DNA from: Cardiocondyla obscurior
Lineage: Eukaryota > Arthropoda > Insecta > Hymenoptera > Formicidae
DNA: 64,000 nucleotides
Assembly: GCF_019399895.1 (NCBI RefSeq)
Contig: NC_091884.1
Coordinates: 126,501 to 190,500, forward strand
Direction of reading: 5' to 3'
A program made the position numbers and the translations under genes. The notes under the pieces are model-generated. The model saw only the letters and a list, made by a program, of their open reading frames with translations, searched no databases and was not told the origin of the DNA. Position 1 is the first letter of the stretch, and the number at the start of each line of letters is the position of its first letter. Shown here one piece after another: positions 1 to 11,700 of the stretch.

Positions 1-304
1 AAAATTTTTGATCATATAATAAAATCGTAATAAAAGTAATAAAATTGAAAACGAAAGAGAGAAGGAAGAAGTTATAAAAATGTGATAAAATATAAATTTT
101 GACACAAAAAATAATATATTTTAATTATTTTTTATGCATAATATATAGTAAATCAGTAACTAGTAATTATACAAACTATAAATCTTGATGTAAAAAGTAA
201 TAACTACACAACTTTATGGAATATTAAATATAATGCTATCAAATACGTCAATAATTTTCGTAAGCGCATAAAAAAATTAAATATAATACTTTTGTCAGCA
301 TAAT
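1..304. other. 3' flank of Mlh1
   Basis: Very AT-rich sequence downstream of the Mlh1 stop codon, probably its 3' UTR and then intergenic DNA. No coding or RNA feature was recognised. Confidence 0.5.
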
Positions 305-3300
305 TCAACATCTTTCGAACACTTTATATAAATCGGGTAAACTTGCTATTTGTAATATCGTTGAATCATGGGCAAAGTGTTTTGGTGGGAGTAAACTTTC
401 TTTAATTGCGGGATATAAAACATGTTCAGTTACATACTTCCAATCGTGTGTCTGATGCTTTGGATTGATATAGCTGTAAAATTTCGCCGTTTCCCGACAA
501 ATATTTTGGAAACATGCTTGTTCTTTCTTCCAATTAACTTCCGTTGCTAAACGCATTATGTACAATGGAATTTCCGCTTCGTATGGAAAATATTTATCTG
601 AAATATCATATATATGTATATATATATTTATTTTTTTATACTATATAATATTCAGTATTACATTGTTATATTTACAATACCTAATAGCACGGGCAATGAT
701 CTCAAGTTTCCTAATTTATCCATAACAATCGAAAAATATTCGTTCATCATGTCTGCTTTTTCTAAAAGTAATTCCTTCACTCTTGCTGCCAATTCTTCCT
801 TCGGCCCGTCCTCCTCTGTCCATCCGGTTTCCCCAGAATTTAAAGCAATCATTGCTAAATCAAACAATGATATCCGTTCCTGAAAAAAATAAAATTGCAC
901 GCGATAATAGACAGCTATAAAATAAACATGGTTTGCTGCATTTACGATACGTACCGAAAATTTTACAACACCAAAATTTGCAAAATCATACACCATAATT
1001 TCGTAAAAAAGCTCCTCGCTGAAAAATAACGAAATACATCTTTGATTATTTAAAATAAATTTTATATACATATATCTGTTTTAAATTCCATTTTTATCAC
1101 GTTAAAGTAATCTTACGCTAGTTTTCTGGTATTGCATATGTATAAATTCACTCCACTTTGTATCAGAGCCGAAGTTTGATCGATACAACCAACAAATGTC
1201 AAATTAGCTAGAATGTTTCTTAATCCTTCGTGACATTCATCTTCAACTTCCTTACGTAATTTCAAGACACTCGTTAATTTTACTTCGTACTTAAAATTAT
1301 TCACGGAATATGATTTAAATTGTTTTAAAGACTTCGAAGATTCATCAGCAGAATCTTTTTCAATGGAAAGTATCTTTTCGGATTGACTTGCATCGGATAT
1401 TACATTTTCAACTTCTCTCTTATTATCGTCTGTATCTATGACCAGCTCTTTTTCTCTTTCCGAAGATTTTTGTGTACTCTCGATAATATCTTTATTTCCG
1501 AAATACTGATACACTTGTTTACGAGCCTTATCGGCTATAGCATCTACAGGCTTATCTTCTGTAGGATCATCTTCTTCCTCATCCAAGTCTTTTAAAAATT
1601 CAGAGATATCAAACGTATTGTCTGAACGAATATTTTTCGATCCTTCTTTTTGTGCAGAGCTACCTGAATCGTAAATATTTTGTGAATCCGACAAAGCTTC
1701 ACTATTTAATATATCACTCCAATGTGTTGAATTATTACCGGCTGGAGTTTCTTCGGTATGTAATAATGTAGAATTGGGTTTTGTGATATTTATATTCAAG
1801 GTTGAATTTTTTTCCTGACAATTATTCTTGGCAGGTGGATCTTCGTTAATAATGTCAGGTTCGTTTTCCTTTTTCAATGGATTTTCGAGGGACGTAGAAT
1901 CTGCGTTATGTGTTAATTCTTTTGCTAGAGTATTACCGTCATTGTTTCGTTGTTCAAAATGTATAGTAAAATTAAATTTGTCAAGTTTTTGATCAGACGA
2001 ATCTGTCCTAATCATCTCTTTAGCGTAAGTCTTTTTTAATTTATCTAAATTCCCTTTATTATAATCTGGCAACACTTCTTCAAGAACTTCCTTGGTAATA
2101 TCTGCTTTTGGTAATCTAGCTTGTAAATAAAACGTTCTAGATGCGCTATTACCAGCCAGTCTTTCATCTAAAGCCAATTTTATTCTTTCGATTATCGCAT
2201 CTTCGTGAAGAAATCGAACCTCGTGTTTTGTCGGATGTACATTAACATCAATATTATGAGGATTAATATCCAACGATATATAACACCACGGATGGGCCTT
2301 TTTTGGAAGATATACGGTATATATTTCTTCCAACATTTTACGGATTGCTAAAAACAACCGAAAGAAAACGTTACAAATAATCTAAAGTTTTTAAAATAAA
2401 TAGAGTTTAATCATCAACTTACAATTAGAATCAACCAATCGATTATTGATAAACAACAGCATTACCATTCGTTTATTTGTGTAATTTGGATTAGTTATTA
2501 AACTGTGCATCTTAAATTGATAATCTTTATCGTCAAGCTCAACTTCTAATAATTCACGAGCAACCGGATTGCCGTACAATATTCTTATATTACTCTGCTT
2601 TGTTGAATTATGTGGTGTTCGAAACTAAAAATATAATAACATTGCTATATATATTTTTTTAAATAATATTATATGTTGTATATATTTGGCTATATCTTGG
2701 TAGAATTTATTTTACCTGAGGTCTTGGTTCACCATGTTTTTTTAAGGTGAATCCTACTGCTGGATTATGTACAGCATACCTCATAACTACTTCTGTAATT
2801 TTGGTAAATTCCTCTGATGGATTTGACAAGGCTTTTCTACGAGTTGCCACATTGTAAAACAGATTTTCTATTGTTATTACAGTGCCTTGATTTCCAGCAC
2901 AAGGTACTGGAGGTGCTTTTAGTTTGCTGTTAATATATGATGCTCTGTAATAATGTAGATTGAATGGTATACTTAATTAATTTGTATACAATTTTTTTTT
3001 TTCTTACAAAACATATTTTGTTAACTTTACATACTTGTAGGCACATTTTTCATCTGCTGTCTTTGTTGTAATAGTAAGAAGGGCTATGTGACTCATACTA
3101 GCTAGAGCTTCTCCTCGAAATCCAAATGTTGCAAGATTGTTGAGATCCTCAAACTTTTGTAGCTTACTTGTGGTAAATCTCTCGCATACAATCTCCAAAT
3201 CTTCTTTTCTGATGCCAGTACCATTATCTTGTATCTAAGAGGTATAACAAATCAATTATTATAGGCATAATTCAAACTAATGTTTGACAATTCTAATCTT

Positions 3301-3561
3301 ACAATTTATTGTATACCTGTAACAGCTTTAAGCCTCCTTCCTTGGTGGTGATTTGTATGTTCGTAGCTTTGGCATCCAAACTACGATGTAACAGTGGAAA
3401 TTAGTACTCAATAAGCGTTCACTACGATACACAGTTTCTATTACTAACCTATTCTCTATTAATTCCTTCAATGCATTTGCCGGCCTTTGGATTATCTCCC
3501 CAGCTGCGATTCTGTTCACTACAACTTGGTCTAATTTTCTAATTTTTGCTGGTGTACACAT
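305..3561 (-). CDS. Mlh1: DNA mismatch repair protein Mlh1
   Basis: MutL-family ATPase and, with its partner, endonuclease of nuclear mismatch repair and meiotic crossover resolution. Exons on the minus strand: 3561-3449, 3380-3317, 3234-3035, 2944-2716, 2624-2423, 2347-1117, 1018-955, 879-681 and 597-305. All junctions keep frame and give 864 residues; the human protein has 756. The N-terminal GHKL ATPase motifs are intact: ELIEN followed by SLDAKAT (residues about 33-44), DNGTGIRKED and GFRGEALAS. The large exon 1117-2347 holds the end of the transducer domain, then a Ser/Asp/Glu/Asn-rich linker longer than in vertebrates, then the start of the C-terminal domain. The protein ends in KVFERC, the conserved MLH1 tail that contributes to the endonuclease site of the MutL-alpha heterodimer. 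The start ATG immediately precedes the conserved KIRKLDQVVVNRIAAGE block. No break or missing motif was seen. Confidence 0.96.
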
Positions 3562-3993
3562 GTTGCTCCAAATTAATAATTTTAATTAAAAAATCGCGAC
3601 AAGTAGCTCTCAGGAAGTCTTAGATATAAACACGTAAAACATAATTTTAAAAAATGTAATTTAATCTCGCATACGAATCGACGATCTAGATTACTAAAAT
3701 AATTACTGGAAAAACGTTGATTATTTTTTTATACCTTAAACATGCTCGAAATCTCAAACAAGCTTTCAATAAAAGACCATGCATTTCACTGGCGCCATTA
3801 TTTTAAATAAGGTTAGGTACAAACTGTACATCAAAGCTTTTATTGATAATCAAGGCTGTTAATTTATCGACATATTTTCGACCGCAAAAATTTAAATTAG
3901 TAATTACATTTTTTCTTTTATTCTCACCTTTGCTTTATTGTAAGTATGCATAAATATTTTCGAGATAAAATTATCAAACGGGAGATACACCTA

Positions 3994-4020
3994 TAAAAAA
4001 AAAAAAAAAAAAAAAAAAAA
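3994..4020. repeat. Poly-A tract
   Basis: About 27 consecutive A bases in intergenic DNA. It could mark the tail of an old retroposed sequence, but nothing recognisable precedes it. Confidence 0.8.
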
Positions 4021-5274
4021 CAGATGCATTGCGATTTAGGAATATTTATTCTACTTATATATAAAATATTTAATAATAAAATATATCGATATATGCACAT
4101 AAGTTTATATTAATAATATAAAGATATGGTTTTAAAGTGCGGTTTGCTACCTGCAGATCTATGCATTGTGATGCGATTGTGCGCGGGTCAAGGTGTTCGA
4201 GTGAAAGTACGAAATATCAGCAGCCGCTGAATAAATCTTTTATAAGAAGCTGGGCGGACGTTCGCGTAGAATTATTGCGGCAAACGTGCGATTAACGTAG
4301 AAGTACAATGTGACGCTATCGCTCTTGATACATCTGATAACCAAAACAATTTCCTCTCGTCTCGAAATTCCATTTCCCGAAACACTCGATCGCGAAATGA
4401 CATCTGTCTTCAACGTCATGCGAATTATAATCTTTGTGAGTACGTATATAATTATTTATTTATAATTATAAGCTGCCGAAGTTACCAAATATGTTAAATT
4501 TAATGAAAAAAAGGAGCGATCGATCGTTTTGTTCCTAGCTGGAGTTTGATAAGCTCGAGATAATCGGATTATTCGTTGCACTTTCTGCAGAGATAGCGTG
4601 TTCCCACATCGTGTCCTTTCTCGACATTGCGGCAAGAGAAGCGATGTACGTTGCGTAAAGATTGCCGCAGCAGGGTCCCGTTCCCGACTTAGTTAACGGT
4701 CCATGAATCCTAAAGATTCTCCTCTTAATCATATACCATATAGTATATACATAAATAAAGCACCAGGGCTTTTTAAAACAACGCAATTATTTCGATCGTT
4801 TCTCCAGATCTTTGGCATCGGTAATCGAGATCGTCGAAGGAAAATCTAGGCTCGTGTTTCTCATTGTCCGAGAATTGACTGATGCTCTTGTAAAGTGGTC
4901 AATTTACTCTTTTCTAAACAATCGTTAAAACCTCACTCGTGTTAATAACTGCAGCCTCACGATGTAATTTCTCTTTGCGCCCGTCTCCTCGCTCAACCAA
5001 TTCCGTCGTATTTCGTAACGCTAACTATATTAGCCGTGTATTATTAATATTAATCAATTGTTAGCCCATAGCGATGCGTATTTGTCGTACGAATATGTCA
5101 ACATGACATTTTTATATCTTGCAAACGCACGACAAATAAGTTGATGTGTTTCCTGTCATCGTGGATTTTTTTTTTTTCCAACATCAGCCACTTTCTAAAG
5201 TGCGTGCATATAATATATCACATGCGGTTTCTGCGATTTCTACAAAAAAAAGAAACAAAAGAGGGGGATTTAAT

Positions 5275-5370
5275 AAACAAAATTAAAAATATCATATTAA
5301 TGAATGAATTAAAGAATAGTTTATAAAATATAAAAGAATTAATTACCTTAGGGATAACAGCGTAATATTT
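5275..5370 (+). other. Nuclear fragment of mitochondrial large-subunit rRNA (NUMT)
   Basis: The core at 5343-5366 contains AGGGATAACAGCGTAA, the near-invariant peptidyl-transferase-loop segment (domain V) of mitochondrial 16S/LSU rRNA. The AT-rich stretch just 5' of it looks like the matching insect 16S region, while the sequence after about 5370 no longer resembles rRNA. Both flanks are ordinary nuclear intergenic DNA, so this is read as a short, decayed mitochondrial insertion. The core identity is firm; the outer borders are estimates. Confidence 0.6.
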
Positions 5371-6749
5371 TTCCAGACATTTTGTTCACAAAAGAAAACC
5401 GTACGTTTCACGTATTTCTATTTTAAGTTCGTATATTACACGAATGTCCATGAAAATTGATGATTGTTTTATGGATCGGTTTATTACGCGCCCTACAAGG
5501 GTAAAAGAAATGAGAAACAACACATGGAAACATGATCCATGAAGGTGGACCGCTATTCATGGATCAGCAATCATGATTCAGCGTCAGCATCCGTTGACTT
5601 ACCGATGCGACAAACTTTCACTGTTCTCATCTCATTATGCTGTCGAATAGTCATCCAAACAAATTCTCATCATCTTTCAGATACGCTCGATCGCTCTTGA
5701 AAATAGTAGACGTGCACTTCAGATTGGCGAGTATTTTTCTGCCAAATTTTGTAGAATATTAGCTTCCAGAATGACGGTTCCACTAGCATCGGACGAATTT
5801 AATTCTGTAACGCGAATATATAAAATTATAATATTAATATATACACATACAGCCTAAGAGAGAGAGGCAGCTATTAATAAGAACCGTATTGTTTATTAAT
5901 ACGTGCGCAAGTTTCACGAGATGCGGATAACAGTAAAAAGTGACATCATCCTCTTATGTATAAGGATAAGATGAAGTACATTCTAGGTAGTACTGATAAT
6001 ATCTACAGCACGTTCCCAGTTTTTTATTACCACTTGGAAACATAACAGCATTTAAATGTAATTGAAACTTTCCGCTGCAATCGAACCTAGGACAAGAGTA
6101 TGCCGGTAGATCTAACAATCTTTGTAATACAATTGAAACTTAGTGAAACGAGCTGTTCTCAACAATCTTTTATGAATTAAATTTAAATATTTATATTTAA
6201 TATTAAATTAATATTAAATATTTAATAATTTAAAATACTAAATTGTGCTACTTTTGTATTATACTTATTCTATTATATTATAATTTTTTCATTTCTCTGC
6301 AAAGATCATATGGTTTCGATGAAAGAAAAAAATGCTATACTTTACGACTGCATCATTGTGTGAGAAAATTACAAGTTACAGAGAAAGTTAAATGTCATTA
6401 TTAGATCTCGGTTTTTCTCTAATTTTCATTATCAATTATAAAAAAAAAATGTAATAAATTGCGTGACTACAGTCTATAGTTTCAAATCCAATTACGTGCT
6501 ATTATATGCTTTTCTAGTATTTTATTTTTTAACTTGGACCAAATAGTATTTGAATATTAAATGATAATTATATTGTTGGGATCAGTCGAGATTCGCGAAT
6601 ATGTGTCAAGTTTGCTCCCACTTTCAGTTACGAGGATGCGCGTTAAGTGCATTTTAATTAGCAAGACGTATCGGAAAACTAATTACAGGAATACTCTTGT
6701 TAATTCTAGGGCGACATCGCGTACGTGCATAACATGAATCATTAAACAT

Positions 6750-7450
6750 ACGTATGCCGTGTTTCACGACGGTGCGAAAGTGCGTGCGAGACCTCAAGAC
6801 AGCTAGAGCCGGTCATTCCGCGAGAAACCTAACCGGTCGTTTGTCAGCAGCGAAGTCTATGCGAAGGAAGGAAGAGAGGACTTTCGCTCGTTCGTAACGC
6901 AGGTCGTATTCTCGGATAACGCGGATCTAAGCGCCCGTCGGTGGTCTGTCACGCTTGTCGTGCGAGTCGACTTTCAACGCAACGAGAGAAAAAAAGAAAG
7001 AAAAAAAGAAAAAAAAACAAGAAAAATAAAGATCTAGAGGCCTTGCGCGAATGCGCTACCGGTCGCAGATCGCTGCCGCTTCCGGTTTGAGAGAAGCGCG
7101 TGGCATCGCTCGCGCATACGACGATTCTCGTCTTATAGAACACGTAACAAAATTATTTCGCACCGCCTTTCTGTCTTTCTCTTCCTCTCCCGTCCCTCTC
7201 ACCGTCGCGGCGTAATGAGGTGAGATGCGAGAGGCGAGAAGCGGGTCGACGACGTCGTCCTGACTCCTGAGCGGGATGGTTTTCAGGCTGGATCGGTGCC
7301 TCTTGATTTCTGCACAAGCGCGACCAGCCCGCATGCCAGTCCACCCATGAAACAACGGAAAGCTGTTGCTCGCTACTTGCCGCGAAATCGTTTCGCTGAA
7401 GATCTGAAAATAATAAAGACACGCGCTCGTAAAAACATGATCCAATTTAT
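6750..7450. promoter_or_regulatory. GC-rich island, possible upstream promoter
   Basis: Base composition shifts sharply from AT-rich flanks to CpG-containing sequence with many CG dinucleotides, similar to the islands at the 5' ends of the other genes in this window. It lies about 1.3-2 kb upstream of the first Skeletor coding exon and may hold its transcription start. No specific element proves this. Confidence 0.25.
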
Positions 7451-8710
7451 GAAGCTTTGGAAAGGAAGCTGTTTATCAACTGAACAAAGTATCGTAACGT
7501 AATCGACTAGACCAGAGAATAATTTTTTAGAATACACAGGAGAAATACACAAATAAATTATTGTACTAGTATAAACTTAAAGCTTGAAACATAATAATAG
7601 ATAATATCAATCAGAAACAACTGTAAAGAGCTCAATTTAAAACGTATTACATGCATACCTTATTTTAAGTAGAAAATAAAACGGTGATATATCCTCCAGA
7701 TGCTTTAAGCTTGCGTGCAGTAGAGTATGAATATTAATCTTTTGTGTTTTCTGTGATGTACATTCCAAAAATGTCTGTATTCAGCTGTTTTTCATGAAAA
7801 AAAAAAAAAGACGGGGGTTAGATCATCCTTGCGGGAATGTCTTCATTTACAATGATGAAATCGCACCTCATTGCGCGGTATTGCAAAACGAGTATCTCGG
7901 CTTGATGGTAACCGCGTTACATCAAGTCGAGGAGCGCATTATTATACGCAATTCAGAAGTCGTTACGGCCGTGAAAGATGTCTCGACGCCGACGAGGGCC
8001 CGCTCGCTTCCGATCGTTACATCGGTCAGATTTTTGCCGAGTGGCGGAGTGGCGCGTTATCAGATAGGTTTCGCGGTAAATAAGAATTCGCCGTCCGTCC
8101 TGCTAATTGTGACACATTTAAGCGATAAGCTTGGAAGCGCGTGATGCGCTCACTCGGGAAATATTCGCTGAGCTAAGGCTGAGCGTCTTCGCGAGCGGGC
8201 GATGGGGTAACGCGTGCATAGAGGCCCTCTTTATGACGACAGCGTTTTAATTGCACATTTTGACGTAGTCAAATTTGTCGCATAATAGAGGCACAATTTC
8301 GAGATAACGTCTGCAAATCCGGAGCGTATGCGCGCGCAAATTCTCATCCTTGTAACGTGTCCATCCTTGTCCCGCGTTCACGATTATGCCTGCGAGATTG
8401 TAATTGTCTTCCTTTCGTAATATCTCATGAGTATTTTGTTCCTTTTTTTTTTCTTCTCTAACTCAAGATGCGCAAAATGATTGTTAGGTCTTGTCGCAGC
8501 CGCAAGATTCAGCGATCGTGAGACAACGATGAGACTTTTACCTGAGCTCACGAAAAGCTGAAAAGTCTTTCCCATGAGAGAAAGATAGAGAGAAAGGAAC
8601 GAAGAACGGGGAACGGTGAAGCAAGGCGAGCCGGTGATCGCGTAGTGGGACCAACAAAGTTAGCTGGATCGACAACAGATCCTTTTCTCGACAGTAACCA
8701 CCAAGACACC

Positions 8711-11700
8711 ATGACGACACGATCACTCGCATCGTCTCCGACGCGACGACCCTCGCCCGTCGGACTCATCGTCGCGCTTCTTCTTATTGCGGCGGCACGT
8801 AAGTTTGCTCTCTCAATCTACTGCAATTTAATCTCGATCGATCTGAAAGGTTTTGAGAAAAGGCAATAAGTGTTTCGTACTTTTCAACGTTTATATTATA
8901 ATTCGATTGAACTGCGCGGTCGCGTAGTCGCGAAAGCTCATCAGGATTCCAGTTTGATTGAAGTTGGACAGTGAGATTACGAATGGACCAAAAAAACTAA
9001 ATCGTGCGACGCAAACAAACGGTTCAGATACCTTGCGGCTTAGTTGCGAATCGTTTAAATTTTCCTTCGAAGTTTATCGGGTTCATTGTATGTTTATTAA
9101 GCTTCTCACGCATCTAAATGCAATTATCCGTCGAGTAATCGCGATTCGTAATATAATTACGAATAGATTGAAATACCGGTCTTCACCCTAGGATTCTCAT
9201 TCCATAGTTCAAACAATGTCCTTGACGAGAAAAGTGAGGGGATTAGAGATCTCAAGTTATCGTGTAATGTTGTCGTCGGGACATTATCTTCGCGGGAATG
9301 CGTTTGAATCTATGAATGATGTGCCGTAGACGTTCATTTCCAATCAGTTTACATATTTTGGCGGATTTATTTCGTGATATTTTAATTAGAAATTAACTCA
9401 CTGGAGATTATTTCAATAACGTTATCCGAAATTATTAGGATACTTACACGTTATTTCGCAGGCTGTTTCCTTGTCCACTCTACTTCGCGTCCCAGGACGA
9501 CTTCACGCTCTGCGTTTTTGCGGAGCACCATTTTTAGAGCACGCTTTAGAAAGCAAGGAGAAATTACATAGTGCTAACTTGCAATTAACAATCGCTTGAT
9601 CTAAAAACCAATATTAGTTGGTCAGTTCTATGTTCCGTAATACAGAAAAGAAAGATTAGCTTCGAGAAGAAATTTACCTTTTCTTGAAACAAATACAGCT
9701 GCAACGAATTTTAATAACTTCTGCTGTTAAATTTTTCTAAACAGGCGTTTCAAGTCCCAAGTCTTGTTATATCTACAAAGAAAAATAGAAATCAATATAT
9801 ATCTATATATATATATACACACACATATTTAATTTACATTGATATAATATAAGGAAATATTAGATTTAAATTTTATAATAAAATATATTCAAAATTATTT
9901 TTAAATGTGAGAAAAAAAATCTTTTGACATACAATTGCAAAGAAAGTGCGCAAAGATTGAAAAAGGAAAATGTCATTAAAGTAATAACAGTAATCACGAA
10001 ACGAGGAATTAAAATTAAGATCTTAAACATGCCACGTGTTGAAATTTACCGTTGAAGCAATTAATCCGACACTATTCTTGAAATTTTAATTAGTTTCTAC
10101 ATTCTAAAAACGTCGTGGATTTATGCGCCACGTGTAAATCATGTATATTTAAGATTAAGTTTTTTCCCCTTTTTTTTTCTTTTTTCTGAATAAATCTTCA
10201 CTCGATTACCGAAAGCTAAAGATCTAAACGTGAGGACCGCGATGATGAAATCGAAAGGGCGATAACACGGCGGGTCTCGGCGAACCTCCTGACATTTCCA
10301 GGTTTCCAGGAGGTGAAAGTGGGAGCCGGATAACCGTAATTGGCCATCTATATAATACAAGTTCCGAGTCTGTAATGTCGTAATAGTGTCTGTGAATAGT
10401 CGCCAAAATGTTTACAGTATAAATAATCTCGTCGAGACGCGATTGCGTTCAAGTCTAGTACCGCGAGTCGTTTATTAGCCGATATCTATTCTGAAATTTC
10501 TTACATCTATTAATTTCTTATTGTCGTGAAAAGTAAACGTAACGTCTATTTAAAAATACTTTTCTTTTGTACCCTAAAAACCATCTAAAGTGATCGCAAA
10601 ACGCAACGAATAATAACAATAATTTACAATTTTAAAAGTTTAATTTAAAAATTCCACGTTAAAAAATTGATAAAGCTACGAATTTTATGATATTGTCTGC
10701 TGCGCATCGAAGCATCCCGCTTCGAGCGGGATTCATTTCACGATACTACATTTCTACCTATCAATTTTAACATCTCGAATGCGCTCTGTTGCTAGTTGCT
10801 ATGTTAGGAACATTTCTACAATCCGCGTTCGTCGAATCCCTCGCGGAAACGTATGCAACCGTCTGACCTTGATTAATGCGCACACCGCGTCAATCCTCGT
10901 TGCCCTGACGTTTCTGGATGAATTACAGTCGATGTCTAATACGGAATGCTAACGGTGTCCCGGAGCGAGTAAAGGGTTCGGTTTAACGAGCTAGCCAATG
11001 TCACGTAAACCAGGGTACCCGATCTTACGATCTGTCAACAGAAAGCACACTTGGAGTCATTATGTTTTCTAGCACACATGCGATATGCGTGTAGTACAAA
11101 TAGATGGCATTTGGTCGTTATTAGTACTCGTTAGAATCTGTTTTCTCATTCCATTGATACCTGCATTTTACCTGCATCTTCTAAATATATATGTATGTCA
11201 ATGATAATATTATTTTATATCATTATTTTAGCTTTAATCAAAAAAGAGATTTGGTCAGAGATAATATTACATATCGTATTGTATAATTGAATGAAAAGGA
11301 TGTTACCTTTGGCTATACTGGATCTTAGTTGTTTAATAATCAATTAATTAATTAATTAATTAATTAATTAATTAATGCGTCAATTTTTTTTTACTATCTT
11401 CAAACTGATTATTTGTCAGTTTATAAAGAGGTAATTATCTCCTAAAACGGTAAAGGATATTTTATAAATCGTTAATCGTTAATTAATTTGTGTTTGCATT
11501 TAAATTACATTCCAACAATTAAAGAAAAGAAAAGCAAGGCTTTTCCTCTTGCATTTTACTTCGTAATCGTACATTTGCGTGTCGGTGCAGCCAAAGTGTA
11601 GCCTCGAGAAAGAAAATCTGAGGATGGAAACGAACGGCGAGTTAACCGAGCTCGTTTCAATTGAAGATAAAGATATACATAACGTTCCGTGCCACTTGCT

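Larger units (their letters stand above)
3562..8710. other. Intergenic region between Mlh1 and Skeletor
   Basis: No protein gene is supported here. It contains a poly-A tract at 3994-4020, a mitochondrial rRNA-like fragment near 5.3 kb (listed separately), and GC-richer islands at about 6750-7450 and 7830-8170. The islands could hold the Skeletor promoter and 5' UTR exons, but no splice pair linking them to the first coding exon could be fixed by eye. The open frames in them lack codon structure and family resemblance. Confidence 0.45.

Noticed and set aside
7056..7445. Long minus-strand open frames in the GC-rich island upstream of Skeletor
   Set aside because: Several overlapping frames on both strands, Arg/Ser/Ala-biased composition and no family resemblance: typical of GC-rich non-coding DNA.
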